DNA of 64,000 bases from Mycteria americana (lineage: Eukaryota > Chordata > Aves > Ciconiiformes > Ciconiidae): NCBI RefSeq assembly GCF_035582795.1, contig NC_134365.1, positions 133,260,077-133,324,076 on the forward strand, written 5' to 3'. Every line of letters begins with the position of its first letter. The stretch's first letter is position 1. Of the stretch, positions 12,720 to 24,830 are shown piece after piece. A program made the translations under genes and the position numbers. The notes below the pieces were generated by a model. It did no database searches. It was not told where the DNA came from and worked only from the letters and a program-made list of their open reading frames with translations.

Positions 12720-13480
12720 GGTGGCTGGCGCCGGAAAGGGCAAGGCCAGTGACCGTGCGGCTCGCCCCACTCGGCTGCCCGCTGGGTGGGTTGAGGCTCC
12801 CCGGCCCTCCCTTGAGTCACGGCTCCCGGAGGGGCGCAACCGGCTCCCAGCGCCGCCGCCCACGGCCGGGCCAGGGCCGGGCTCCCGCCCGCGCTCAAGG
12901 CACCGGCTTCCCCTGCCCGACGGCCGACCCGACCTGGGGGACGCACCCCCCCGCTCAGCGCCGCCACACGAGCCCGGGGACGGCGACGAGGCCGCCCCGC
13001 GGCGGGCTGCGAGCGGGGGCGGTGGCACTGCTCCGGGCCGCGGCGGGGCGGCGGCTCCAGCCCTGCCCTTGACAAATGGCCAGGGAGCAGCGGGGGCAGT
13101 GCCGGGGGGGGGCGCGGGCGGGGCCGCGCCGCCGGCCGCAGCCCGCCGGGCCGGAGCCAGCCCCGCCGCGGGGCAGCGGGCGGCAGCACGGCCGTTAACG
13201 GCCGCCGGGGGGCAGCGCGAGATCGCCCAACGGCCGCCGCCATTGCCACCGCCGCCGCCTCGGCGGGCACCGCACCGCACGGTACCGCACAGCGCGGCCC
13301 GGCCCGGCTCGCAGGCGGCCGGCTCCTTCCCGCGTCCGTCCCCGCGGGCAGCGCGGGCTTGCGGGGGTGCCCGGCCCAGGCAGGCGGCTGCTCCCGCGGG
13401 GCGACGCCCGGCGGAAAGCGGCCCCGGCGCCCTCTCCCTCGGCCGCCCGGTGTGAAGCCCGCGTCCCCCCGAGCGGCAGG
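12720..13480. promoter_or_regulatory. Isolated CpG island, about 33 kb upstream of ARX
   Basis: Composition changes abruptly from AT-rich flanks to a stretch dense in CG dinucleotides. Open frames on both strands (up to 244 codons) are long only because stop codons are rare in such composition; none resembles a known protein. A good CTCF-like core, CCGCCGGGGGGCAG, lies at 13202-13215. The island could be an orphan promoter for a noncoding RNA or a poised-enhancer CpG island; the sequence does not decide between them. Confidence 0.6.
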
Positions 13481-13850
13481 CTGCGCGGTTTATTTATTTA
13501 AGGAGATTTCACCTAGGAGCCGCTGATCAAAGCTAATGCAAAATAAATGTCTCCCTTTAATAGACTGATTCTTCTAAGCCCTTGACACTGGGAATTGGGA
13601 TTTCCCAATGCTATTAGCACTTAGCAGTAGGCGCTCCAGGCCAGCCAAGAACAAGGGATTAAGAGGTATTTGTCTAAACTAATTTCTCTCTCTATACCGG
13701 GTCTATAGAGACTGGTGTTACTCTGCTGGAATTGTGCAACACGGCTAATTGGCTACAAATTTAACAGTGGCAGGGCTCCCACCGGAGCCTGCCATGTATT
13801 CATTACCCCTCTTCTGGCCTCCAACGCGCGCCGGCGTTGGGCGCCTGGGC
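13481..13850. promoter_or_regulatory. Candidate enhancer abutting the orphan CpG island
   Basis: Immediately after the CpG island the sequence becomes AT-rich and motif-dense: a TCF/LEF-like ATCAAAG, an octamer-like CTAATGCAAAAT, TTTAATAGACTG, GGGATTAAGAGG, and CTAATTGGCTAC. It is free of repeats. An enhancer paired with its own CpG island is a known arrangement for long-range developmental enhancers. The assignment to ARX is inferred from ARX being the nearest developmental gene. Confidence 0.4.
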
Positions 13851-15229
13851 CGGCCCTGCCCGCGCTGCCCTGGGCTGGCCGGGCACTGCCCCAGGGAAAT
13901 GGCCTCCTTTGCGTGGGCCACCTCGGGTCAGGATCCTGGGTCTGGGGAAGATGAGGGTCCTGTCGTGCCTGCCTGGGGAGCCAGCAGGGCCTGGGCGCCA
14001 TGTGGAAAAGCAAGTCAATCGAGTAAAATGGTAGTTATCATAAAAACAAGATGTATGTAGCACAGGGCCCGCGAACTTTTATTTATATGAACGACCATTC
14101 AGAATGGATGTTGACTTTTTTGGACAGATGTTATACTGCCGCTTATATCCCTTCCAGAACAAGGGAAAAAAAAAACTTGCAATATTTGGCTGTGATTCCT
14201 TGAAATTCCTCCCTCCACGCTGGTTTGCACCTTGACTCCACTGAGTGTTTACTTCTTTACCACTTGAGCACAACCTAAAGCTAAAAGTGGTTAAGTTTAT
14301 ATCACACATGCATCTGACCAAGGGGAAGACTTAGGAGCCATTAACGGTACCCAGATGCATTTTTGTTTTGTTACGAGGTCAGTCAAAAAGCACCAGGGTT
14401 ACTAGAGTAGTCCTGGACTAAGGAAGAAATGCTGGGAAAGACCACAGCCTAAAGTCACGGCTGCTGGAGAATGATTCCATGACAACTGGGGGTTTATTCC
14501 TCTCCCCCTCCCTACCCTCACCCATGGTAGCACCATTACACTATTGCTTCTTTTTGGAGGGGAGGCAGGATTCTCGCAGCAAGACTGTTCAGTAGTGGAC
14601 AAAGGCCTCAGTTTCCAAGATGAACGTCTACACTCCCAAAGGCTCTGATGGAAATCTGAATAGCCACATGAGTCAGGCAGGACCTCAGTGTCCCAGTCTT
14701 TCAGAGCTGTCTTCTCAAGATGAAGCACTGCATCACTGCTTGAGTTCAGCGTCTTACAATGCCTCACCTGTAACATATTCTTGTGAAACTCAAGTAGCGT
14801 CTTACACAGCCAGGCCAAACTATCAAGACACCATTGCAAGAGTGGCTGTTTAAAAAGCTTTGCAATGCTGTTTGTTGAATCTCAGCATCTGCTGCTGGGC
14901 ACAGGTGTCCTCCTATACTGAGAAAAGCCCATGAAAATTCACAAAATGAAATTCTGGCTTTAGCGAGGTGGATGGGAAATTCACCAGGGCCAGAGAAATT
15001 CAGCAGGGCCAGAGGTTTACTGAAGGAGGACATAGAGCTTCAGCTGCTCAGTGGGGTACCCTAAACAGTCACAGGAACCAAAGCCAGGTTGGCAATGTTT
15101 GCCCTCCCTCTCCCTTACGTACGCGCTGATGAAAAGTTAACAAGTGGTGTCTGCTGATGTGGAATACACTGTCGTCCTGCAACAACCCAAAGATAGCATC
15201 AGTTTTAATCTCAGTCTACAAGAGAACAG
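13851..15229. other. Intergenic sequence, no gene seen
   Basis: A GC-rich patch to about 14000 is followed by ordinary sequence. A 145-codon minus-strand frame near 14400-14840 has no recognisable motif and no splice support, so I do not call it. Confidence 0.4.
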
Positions 15230-15810
15230 TAAGGTGCTGGCCAAGAATCAAATTAATTATATCGGTCCATGAACAGCCAGGATTAATTCTGTTAAAAATC
15301 TAACATCTAAGCTGTCGTCGATCAAACCTTTCAAGGTAGAGATTACATGGCCTTAATCAGAGCGCTTCTTGAGATGTGCATAGAGAAGAGAACATGGCAA
15401 ATTCAGCGGGAACATCTTCAGTATGAGGTAACACAGGGATATTGAAGAAGGCGGCAGAAAATAAGATGAAGATTATTCCAGGTGTTCCACTTCCGTACAA
15501 GATATAACTAAAATATCGTCATGGCTTACCAGGAGCAGAGGTTGTCTGCCGAGGCAGTAAGTACCCCTGCTAGCTTCATACAGCAGCCAGAGGCCAAGCC
15601 GCCTAGCCCCCTCTCATTAAGGGAGAAGAAGTGCCCATTCAATGAGGCACTTCAACAGTTCTCTACCTTTGAACGTGCAAATACCCCCATTAAATCTGGT
15701 GGATCAGGGCCAAAACTAATTAATTTAGTGATGCTTTGCATCAAAATCTCACTTGCAATACATAGCACTCACAATCAGAAAGACGGGATTAATTAAACTA
15801 TTTAGAAAGC
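15230..15810. promoter_or_regulatory. Candidate noncoding regulatory element
   Basis: The block contains repeated homeodomain-type sites (AAATTAATTATAT, GGATTAATTCTG, AACTAATTAATTTAG, GGGATTAATTAAAC) plus a TGATGCTTTGCATCA near-palindrome at about 15731. It lacks repeats. A 91-codon open frame in the middle (15521-15796) shows no domain. The call rests only on motif density. Confidence 0.3.
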
Positions 15811-16146
15811 TGAGCAGGTTAGGACTGGGTTAGGACTAAAGAGCGTAATGATATCCTTAGTGGAAGCCAGAGAAGCAAATGACCCCTGTGAAACTGATAG
15901 GAATTTGCTGAGGATTTTTTTCTGTTTGGTTTTTGTTTGTGAGATAAATGAATTGGGACTGGCAAGCCAACCAATTTTGGGTCCAAGAGGCCATGCACTT
16001 TTATTTAGTTTACTTCTTTCAACCTGTCCCTACCAACTAGGCTCAACCCCAACTGTATCATGAGCAGCAGCTTCATAGTACTTCCAGGTATCAAAACAGG
16101 CCATAAAAAGCCTTTATGGCGTGTGATTAGAACGGAAAAAGGAAAC

Positions 16147-16232
16147 AAAAAAGAGGAAAGGAGAAAGAAGGAAAGAAAGAAGGAAGGAAAGAAGGAAGGA
16201 AAGAAGGAAAGAAGGAAAGAAAGAAAGAAGGA

Positions 16233-16324
<92 letters not shown>

Positions 16325-16456
16325 AGGAAAGAAAGAAAGAAAAGAAAAAGAAAGAAAAGAAGGAGGGAAGGAAGGAAGGAAGGAAGGAAGGAAGGAAGGA
16401 AGGAAGGAAGGAAAGAAAGTAAGAAAGAAAGAAAGAAAGAAAAAAGAAAAAGAAAG
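16147..16456 (+). repeat. (GAAA)n/(GGAA)n polypurine microsatellite
   Basis: About 310 nt contain only A and G on the plus strand apart from a single T at 16420, so 273 purines run uninterrupted. The structure is composite: mixed GAAA/GGAA at the left, a long pure GAAA core (about 16231-16323), then a pure GGAA block (about 16366-16411) and GAAA again. Long open frames in several registers here are artefacts of the repeat. Mirror-symmetric polypurine tracts of this kind can form intramolecular triplex DNA and are highly mutable in length. Confidence 0.97.
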
Positions 16457-19400
16457 CAAACCACTGTAGAATTTCAGACATGATTTAAATGTGAACCTAG
16501 ATGCATTCAGAGCATGTCTTCGCTGTGCCCAGCTTAGTGAGCACGCTGGACAGAAAGATATGGGATGATAATATGCTGTACTGCAGTGGGCAAAATCAGA
16601 TTCTGATGGATTACACTCACTACCAGAACAAGAAAAAAAAAATTAATCAAATGAAGTTACTGGAATGATATTTAAGAAAGTAAAACAGTAATGGCAGCAC
16701 TGCAGGCCCTCTGGTTGAGCCTAATTCTCTAAGGCTCCTTGGGGTGTATCGGCAGCTCCATCACTCAGCTGATGTCAGCTGAAGGGTGCTAGTTTGCACC
16801 CGCCGAGGATCTGGCCTTTAAACTCACCCAGCTTGTGTCAGCAACAGAGTGGCCTCTTACAACCTTTCCACAACACTGCAAAATCTTTAATGGCTTGGCA
16901 CTGCTCAAAATCATTCCATTTTGTAAGACGAAAGTAAGTGGTATTTCACCTGCCTGGGAGGACCCTTCTCTTCCAGCTGATTAAGGAGGAAACACTGTCG
17001 TAACCTCAGTTCTTCTAATATGACAGGCAGTAATGAATGGCTGAGATGACTGTGATCTTTGCATCCTATGGCCAGTCTATTTCCTATAGGTGTTTCCTGT
17101 GACTGTAGGAAATTATGGGCAAGGCAATGAAAGAAGCGTGCCAGACAATGACAAATACTCCAGAGCCAGAGCAACATGAAACCAGCATGCCCATATTTGG
17201 TATTTATTAGCACATATGTGTTTATATAAGGTTCTGTCCTCTATCAAGTGGCAGTCAAGCACTGCACAACCGTAGGCTTGGATTATTTTTTCCCATCAGG
17301 AAATGCATCTTGCATGTATGTGAAGACCATTGTCCACAAATACATTGCCTGGACCTATTTGCCAAAAAAACAAGAGACTGACAGGCATCTTTGCAAAAAC
17401 AAGTCCAATTTCCTTTTAATTTTAAAACATAATAAACATTCATTTGTTCAGACAGGTGAGTCTCTCTGAAACAACTACACACAGTCCTATTTAGGAAGTT
17501 ATATAGTCTGATACACCTCCAGAACTGTAGAAAACAATCCAGACTGAACACAGGTTTTTGACGTTACACTCGGGAAATGACTACCTTTGCAAACAATAAC
17601 GTCTCCGTGCCTAAGCCCTCAGTTCCAACAGTCATGCACATTCATGCATGGAAAACCTGTAAGAACACTGACATGCCAGAATGTTTGCAAGATCACTGCC
17701 TCTGAAAGGTTATTCACAGACACAGTCTCAGGCAAAATCACACCCTCAGAGGTATTACAACCCTGCCAAAGTCATGGAAAGCCAACAGTTTTCTACTGTG
17801 TGAGGAACAATAGAGCTATTCTGGACAAGATTTATTCTGAAAAGTAGAGGTTGAGGATAGTCATAATTTTCTTTTCAGAGCACCAAAAGCTGCTGTGCCT
17901 GACCATAAAGGTTGCCACAGGACATACCCTACCCAACCAGAAAAGCTAAAAGTGCAGAAATCAGAGGCTGAAGGGGAAAGCACAAACTTTCCCTCCTGTA
18001 TTCCCCACTCCACAAGTACAATCCCATGGCTTGTACGTGTTTCCTTTGCCACAGATGGCAAAAATGGGTCCTGAAATCATTGGATTTACAAGCCAGCAAA
18101 AACACTTGATACTGCATTGTAGTCACAGAGGAGTCCACAGCAGCCGTGTGTTCCATGTCCTGGGCAGTGACTGGGCCTCCGGGCTGCCAAGCCCACTGTG
18201 AAGGTCTGTAGGGAGGGCACATGCCTGGGCAGGGGGATCACACACCATTTGGTTATCACTGATTTTCCTCAGCAATGATGATAGCTCCACAGCACCTCAA
18301 CAACCTGTGATAAAGACTTTGTTTTCCCCTTCTGGGTGTTACCAGCCAAAGGGATGTGGACCCAAGTCATCAGCTGCACTTCAAGATGTCAGAGACCCTA
18401 GAGCAAGGACCAGGTCCTCCCTGGGCAGGTTCTCACCTTGAGGAATTTGAGCCATTGTAGGCAGAACGAAAGCTCTTGGGTTCTTACCCCAGCTCACTCT
18501 CCAGGCAACATGACGTACCCGTCTCCCTGACATCCACGCCTACATTGATCTTCCCCAGCTCCCTGCCTGCAGTGCTCTGTAAACCCGCTTTAATCTCCTG
18601 CCAGGCACTGCAAACCTACTGCTTGCCTTCTCAGGCAGCCCAATGCAACGAGCCTACTGCCTGGTGCCCAGTTTAAGGAGCAAGACTCAAGAATAAAAAA
18701 TACAAAGTCACCATGGACCTACCTTAAGAATGCCTCTCTCACACATGATGTGCCAGTCAGAAGTTACCCATCAGTGCTGGTAACACCAGCACCGCACAGG
18801 GGGTCACTGGCAGGCTGCGAGCGCACAATAGTCCACAGAATAAGAAATTTGCCTTGAAGAAGTGTCAAGACAGTGGAAAAATGAAGCAATTTGGATCAGT
18901 TGCCAGTAAATAAATCAGTGCTGCTTGAAGCTTTGGGTGTGATCTAACCATATACCTACCTCATTACCACTGAGATGTCATCCTGAGATTTACACATCAA
19001 AAAATTTGGCTAAACGTACTAGAATAAGAGGGGTAGGAGGCAGGTTGCATAAGAGGCACTCTGAACTCCAAAGCAGCTGCAGAGAGGTACAAAGCCTCCT
19101 CTTAAATGTGGTGGAGGAGAAGACAACGATGAGGCAAAACCCAGGCTAGATGCCTGTGATCTAATAAAATCTCAACCATCTCAGCAGCAGCACTGAACTT
19201 TGCATTGGGAAGTTCCATACCTGAGCAGTGGATTCCAATTGCAGCGAGATTTTCTCTGAGATCAAGACACTTAAAATACCACTTTTCTAATGTTTTTACT
19301 TTTTCGGGTTTCTCATGGTTTGGGTGAAATCCCAAACGCAGATGACACAATAATTGCAGGCACCTGCCCCATGAGGTTTCTGCCTGACACAAATACACGT

Positions 19401-21194
19401 TGAGTCCTTTGAGAGGAACGGGACTGTATCCATTCCACATGCTAACATAATCAGGGACATCCGATATCATTCAAAACTGTTTACACTGTCAGTAATAACC
19501 CTGGAAGAAAGAGGTTTTGAGCTGCTTTCTATTGACACTCACCTCATTCCAGAGCTCAGCAAAAATGTGTGTAGTTGATACAGCCAGCCACAGAGATTTT
19601 TGCTTTTTCTAAATAAGTCTGAATAAACAATAAAAGGTTAAGTGCTATTTTTTTCAAAGCCTGAAACACAGGCAAACAAATTGAGGGTAGAGAACTCAAT
19701 TATATGAAGCAGAAGCTACTGGCAGTTACACTCAGCAGAGCTGAATAATTTTCAATTACTCTGGGAGAAGAGGTCAACAAAATATGTTCCCCAATCTGTA
19801 CATTCCTAAACCCAGACCTCCTAACGTTACAAGTGCCCTTTGTCAGGGTAATTCAGTGGGGTTTTTTTCCCAGCAAGCACCCTTTTCCCTACTTTGATCT
19901 ATCAAGTCAAGTTCTTTCCTTAGGGCACCTACATTAAACTTATCCTGAATACGGGCCTGCACAGAGAACGCATTTGAACCCTCACTTTCCGAAAGCCAAA
20001 CTTCACTGCCATCACAGCCAAGCACTCTGCCAGAGAGATGCTACAACATGACGGCGGCTGCTGTAAGTACATCTCTGACCCAGGGTGCTGAGGGTGTTAA
20101 CCCAGCAAAACGAGGAGATGGGCCCCATCCCAGGGTCCCTGTGCCAGTGTCTGAGCTCCCCAGCTGTGCCAGGACATCCCAGCTAAGACGGCGGGTTTTC
20201 CCCAGTAGGGACTACAGAGGCTCAGCAGGGCTGATCAGCTGTCCCAGTACAGAAGAAAAATCTCTGGAACGTGATATGACTATGCCTCCTACCAAACAAC
20301 ATCAAGGTGTTTTGAGCCCTGCATACCAATTTTGTCATCTCTTCCTGGCTTTGAGACTTCATCTCTTCTACCATCGTTTTGCTATGCTTCTAGCTTCAGA
20401 GTTTCTTGCTGCCATTTTTCCTTGGCTTTTCTCTCAGCAGGTTTGTTTTGGGTTTTTTTATGTGAGTTTTTCTTTCCAAGAGGCAACAGGAATGGAGTTA
20501 CATTTTGTGTTACAAAGCATCTCCATCACCACATAAAGCGAAAGGAAACTTCTGCTTTGGTGTATATCACACACACATATATATAACAAACAACATATGC
20601 AGCAGGATGGTAAAATTTCTAGCATATGGAATGAACAAGGAAATTTTCTATGTACTTCTGTTTTCACATACAGCAGCACCTAAATGTAGCAATTATGGTA
20701 TCAGGAAAGATGCTCAAATGTTTATTTCTCCATTAGGACTTTACACTGCTATCTGGTCTAAATGGAGCAGTGAATCCCAACAGAAGGAGCTTTTATGATG
20801 ATAGTGTCATTTTTACAGCAAATATAAGCTGATGATTTTCAGTGGCAGGAGAATGCCACTAAAAATTGACTAACCTACTTTTTAGTCAGAAAAGAGACAT
20901 TTAAAACCTTTGTATGAGAGAGGCAATCCATTTATCATCACATACCTGCCCACAAAGTTGCTAGTGTATGTGGAGAGAAGGTAAAAGAAGAAAAATAAAC
21001 CCATTTCCTTATTTCCCACACAACATGCAAAAACTGTCCACTATGTATAAAAGAGGTTTTGAACTGGCTAGGAGTGAAATGGATTCTGGACAGAAAAACT
21101 CCCTCACTCTTATATTCAGTCCTTCCTTGGAGGTCTGCAATTGTTGTTAGCTTCCCGGTGGGGGAATTTTCTCTTCCTAAGCCTGGCTTATATT
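16457..21194. other. Intergenic sequence, no gene seen
   Basis: No exon is recognisable. The segment around 16720-16825, ending GAGGATCTGGCC, resembles half of an old palindromic DNA-transposon MITE common in reptiles, but it is heavily decayed. A 122-codon minus-strand frame at 19102-19470 and a 162-codon plus-strand frame at 20048-20536 show no known domain. Confidence 0.4.
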
Positions 21195-21394
21195 TCATAG
21201 AACCATAGAACAGCTTAGGTTGGAAGGGACCTCAAAAGATCATCTGGTCCAACCTTTCATGGGAAGGGGAGCCTAGATGAGATTATCTAGCACCCTGTCC
21301 AATCCCATCTTGAAAACCTCCAGCCATGGGGACTCTACCACGTCCCTGGGGAGGTTGTTCCAGTGATTCACTCTTCCCACTGTAAAAAAATTTG
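21195..21394 (-). mobile_element. CR1 LINE 3' end, reverse orientation
   Basis: The plus strand begins with TCATAGAACCATAGAA, the complement of the CR1 tail, and continues GGTTGGAAGGGACCTC, ATCTGGTCCAACC, AATCCCATCTTGAAAACCTC and GGGGAGGTTGTTCCAGTGAT. This is the standard avian CR1 3' region read backwards. It is truncated at its 5' side near the A-rich stretch TGTAAAAAAATTT. Confidence 0.95.
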
Positions 21395-22268
21395 GTGATC
21401 TTGGAGCTATCTAGGGGCAGAGAGATGGTTTGCTTTCCTTATTCTGCTGCCTTTTGGGGGACTGTGGGCAAATGGCTTCACCTCTGCAAGCTATTGCTGC
21501 TTGCTTCTTTATAAACTGGGTATAAACCATACCACCTGACAAGGAAGGTTTAATAAATTAATGCTGCCAACTAGCATCTTCTACTGGAGGATTTCAGAGA
21601 CCTTTCCTGGAAATCTTCCTGTGAGGGATGCGACCATACTTTTGTTTTATTAGTCATGGACCTTTGGGGACATTTGGTTTTCTTCTCAGCAAATGCAAAC
21701 CTTATTCTGTCATCTCTAAACTGTGTTAAAATAGAAACAAATCTATATATCATTGATGAGAATCAGTAGGAGAGTCTTGCTGCAGGATGATGGACCCCAT
21801 TTGGAGGCCTTGACTGTGTAAGGAAAAGGAAATAAAACCAACATAAATGCATAGGCTTAAAAAGACTGGTGAGCTTTGTAGACATAGCGTGTACCACACC
21901 AACAACCCAGTACACCCTTGTATTTTAAGAAAACTTAAATGCCAAACACTGCTGAGCTGCTCCCATTCCCTCATTTTCATAATGTGGAAGAAAACAGTTC
22001 CAGACATAAGGAAAAGCAGTGATAAAGAAATGGCTATTACCTCATCCCAGTCTCCCAGTTGCTTCCAAATTCCAATTTGGTATTCCCCTCCACTGCTTAC
22101 CCTCCCAAGGCGCTCTGCTGTAAGGTTGCCCTGATGTTGCTGTCTCTGCTACCTACCAAAACAATCATGGGTTTAAGGTGGAAGGCCCACAGATTTCATA
22201 AAGAGAGCCTCGAATACCTAATCCCTGGCAGGGTATTCTTCAGTGTAAATACATTACATTTGAATGAA

Positions 22269-22294
22269 TTTAGTTCCTGAATTCAGGAACTAAA
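22269..22294. repeat. Perfect 26-bp palindrome
   Basis: The two 13-nt halves (TTTAGTTCCTGAA and its exact reverse complement) abut with no spacer and are centred on a GAATTC site. Complementarity stops at the next base on both sides. Confidence 0.9.
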
Positions 22295-23215
22295 AGCAAG
22301 CAAAGAAAGAAGTCAGTAGCCTAGTCTTAGAAAGTCTCTTTTTGGCCACTCTTGCCTCCGCTCCAGCTCTGCTCTTAGCACCCCTGTGCAACAGAGGAAG
22401 CTCCTAACGTGGAAGGCACGTCCTCAGTACTGTTTCCGAAAGGAAGGGAAATGGGGGGGGGCGGGGTGTGGCTTTTGGGTTTGCAGCACTCAGCACTCCA
22501 TATAACACTGAAAAGTGACCAACAACTTCACAGGTGACTTTAAACATGTGGCTCCCCCATCTGCCAAATCTCTCCTGGACATCTGGTGTGACTGCATCCT
22601 ATGCATGATCACTTGAGTGGAATTTAATCTTTTTTACTCCTTGTTCCTCTCTAAGATGTTTTAAGTTCTTTTTCTGACATGTCCAAGACATTGATACATT
22701 TTATTACGTAAAAAAAAGACTGCCAGACTTCCCTCCATGCCCCCTCATAGCTGACTGACACATTGGCACGACCTCTTATTAAGTCAAAAGAGGTCACCTT
22801 CAGCTTTTATCAGCCAGCAGCTCCAACCTCTGTCATCTACCTGATGGTGTTTCATTAATTTTAATGCTGTCCTTCACACTTTGAAGGACCCCTGATAGTC
22901 ACCCACGAAGCGATCTCACCATTCTCCTTCAAATCCCTTCTTCCCGCTCTCTTGCAAAACACTGCCAAATTTGGGGTGGCTGTTGTGCTACGACCTACTG
23001 CACTGACCAACATCATCAGAGTACTACAGGTGTTCCCTGCTCTAGCTGTTGTCTTGCAAAACATTGTAAGCATTTTAGCATAGGAGACCCCCTTGTTTCT
23101 CTGTGTGTTCTGCACAAAGGTATCCAGCTCCATGGCTAGGCTCCAAGTACCATGCTAATAAAAAGCAAAAGAAGATGATTTCCCAAGCTCTGTATGTATC
23201 ATTCAACAAAAAAAT

Positions 23216-23261
23216 TTCGGGTCAAATTTAAGCAATAAACTTCAGGTCAAATTTAAGCAAT
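23216..23261 (+). repeat. Short direct repeat, 21 nt twice with 25-nt period
   Basis: The 21-nt unit ending GGTCAAATTTAAGCAAT occurs at 23216-23236 and 23241-23261 with one mismatch, separated by AAAC. It looks like a small local tandem duplication. Confidence 0.85.
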
Positions 23262-24479
23262 TTCCTTTTATTTACTTCCATTTTACTGACAATGAACAAC
23301 TCTTAGCAGGCAAACCTCAAAATATACCTCCAGTAACAATTGTTTTGCCTCAGGTATTTATGCAGCATTCTAACTACAGCATCTATATAGCATTTCTTTT
23401 TCCCCACGCATACAAATACACACTCATACTTAATACATTAGCATTTCCACTATACATTTTTATAGTGTATCCAGTTAAGCAAATTGCTCAATTAGCTGAA
23501 CAGGGTTTTTTCTTTTCATTGTGAAAAGACAGAGTCTTGCAGAATGGAATGGTGTTCTCAGTAAGAGGTCAGTTGGGTGTGATTTTTGGAATAAAGGAGA
23601 GAGGATGAGTGGGTTGTAAAGATTTTTTTAATTATTCACATTTTATTGCCTTCAAAAGTCAAACAGAGAGGGCAAACCAACACACATACTGGTTCATGCT
23701 GGTATGTAACGGTAGCGTGTTGTAGAAAAAGCCCACCATACTTACTGGAATTTTTCCGTTATAGCATGTACCTCATGGACACAGAAAAGATTGTGGGACT
23801 GTCAAATACCGAGTGTCAGGGAATGGTATATCCACTCGTTGGTAAAATAAGTCAGTTAATTTGGCAGGTAAGTATTAAGTAATCATATTGTCAGAACAAG
23901 GGAAGTGGCTAAGAACAGAAGACAAAGAAGAAAAGAAAAAATATAAAGACGAGGAAATAGGAAGGAACCAAACAGGAGAGGGGGAAGGGAGAGAATGCGG
24001 GAGTTTGATGGCCAAGTGATGAGAGAGTAAAAGATGATAATCCATCTGTTCCGGATGGTACCGGGTCGCCTTGTCCTTGTGGCTCACGTTGGACTCAATT
24101 TCTGTCTTTCCGCTGCCTGGGACAACCTGAGCATCATCCCACCTGGGTTCTGTTACATATGGAAGGGACAGCTGAGAAAAACTGAGGCAGGTTGGATATT
24201 TTCTCATCCATGTTTTTAAAGATTTTTTTCAAAAAACTTTACTATTTTCATGCTCTCTGTGGATTTTTCTCATTTTTTGCTTACTCAAAACTTAGCAAAT
24301 GTTAGTTTAATTTTTTTAAGTAAATATTGTTTCATCTTGATTTGGGTTTTCCCCTATTTGGTTTCAACAGAGCAAAATTTCAAATGAGCTGAACGAGTTT
24401 TTTTAATTTCATTACATTTTCCTGGGGTAAAAATGTCTATGATATTTGCCTAGGCAAAGTGTTACATCACGTACTCTAT

Positions 24480-24830
24480 TTATGTTTCAGCATTGCAGTG
24501 ACTTTTAAAAGCTCACAGCAGGAAATGAAGAAAAGCCTGAACTCATAATTATTAAATAATAATAAAAAAATGTACTCTGCTAAGGTTGCATTTATTCAAA
24601 ATGGTACAATTAATACATCCCCATGTTTCCATTAATATACATTCCGGTGGAGAAATTGATAGGAAATGTGGTCATGGCATGAACTTTACAGCAGATTTGT
24701 ATAGTCTCTGCTGAGCAGAGTTTAATTGAGCAAAGCAGCTTGGATAAGGAGTACTGTACAGGATTATCCGTCATGCACCACCTAAATGATCAACATCTAA
24801 GTTCTCCTTGTATTGACAGAGTTGGAAGGA
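24480..24830. promoter_or_regulatory. Candidate conserved noncoding element
   Basis: This repeat-free, AT-rich block holds many homeodomain-type cores: CATAATTATTAAATAATAA, GTACAATTAATACATC, CCATTAATATAC, GTTTAATTGAGC, GGATTATCC and CCTAAATGATC. It is flanked by featureless sequence. The pattern is like a developmental enhancer; conservation is untested. Confidence 0.35.

Larger units (their letters stand above)
21395..24479. other. Intergenic sequence, no gene seen
   Basis: AT-rich desert without a supported gene. Two small structured features inside it, a perfect palindrome and a short direct repeat, are listed separately. Confidence 0.4.

Noticed and set aside
12545-13455. Long open frames in the orphan CpG island
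   Set aside because: Same compositional effect; no known domain, no convincing splice sites, strands mutually open.
16005-16481. Lysine/arginine/glutamate or serine/phenylalanine-leucine repeat frames
   Set aside because: They are translations of the GAAA/GGAA microsatellite, open in several frames at once.
19102-19470. 122-codon minus-strand open frame
   Set aside because: No recognisable motif; a single open frame of this length is expected by chance in 64 kb.
20048-20536. 162-codon plus-strand open frame
   Set aside because: No family recognised, hydrophobic end is TTT-rich low complexity, and no flanking exon evidence.
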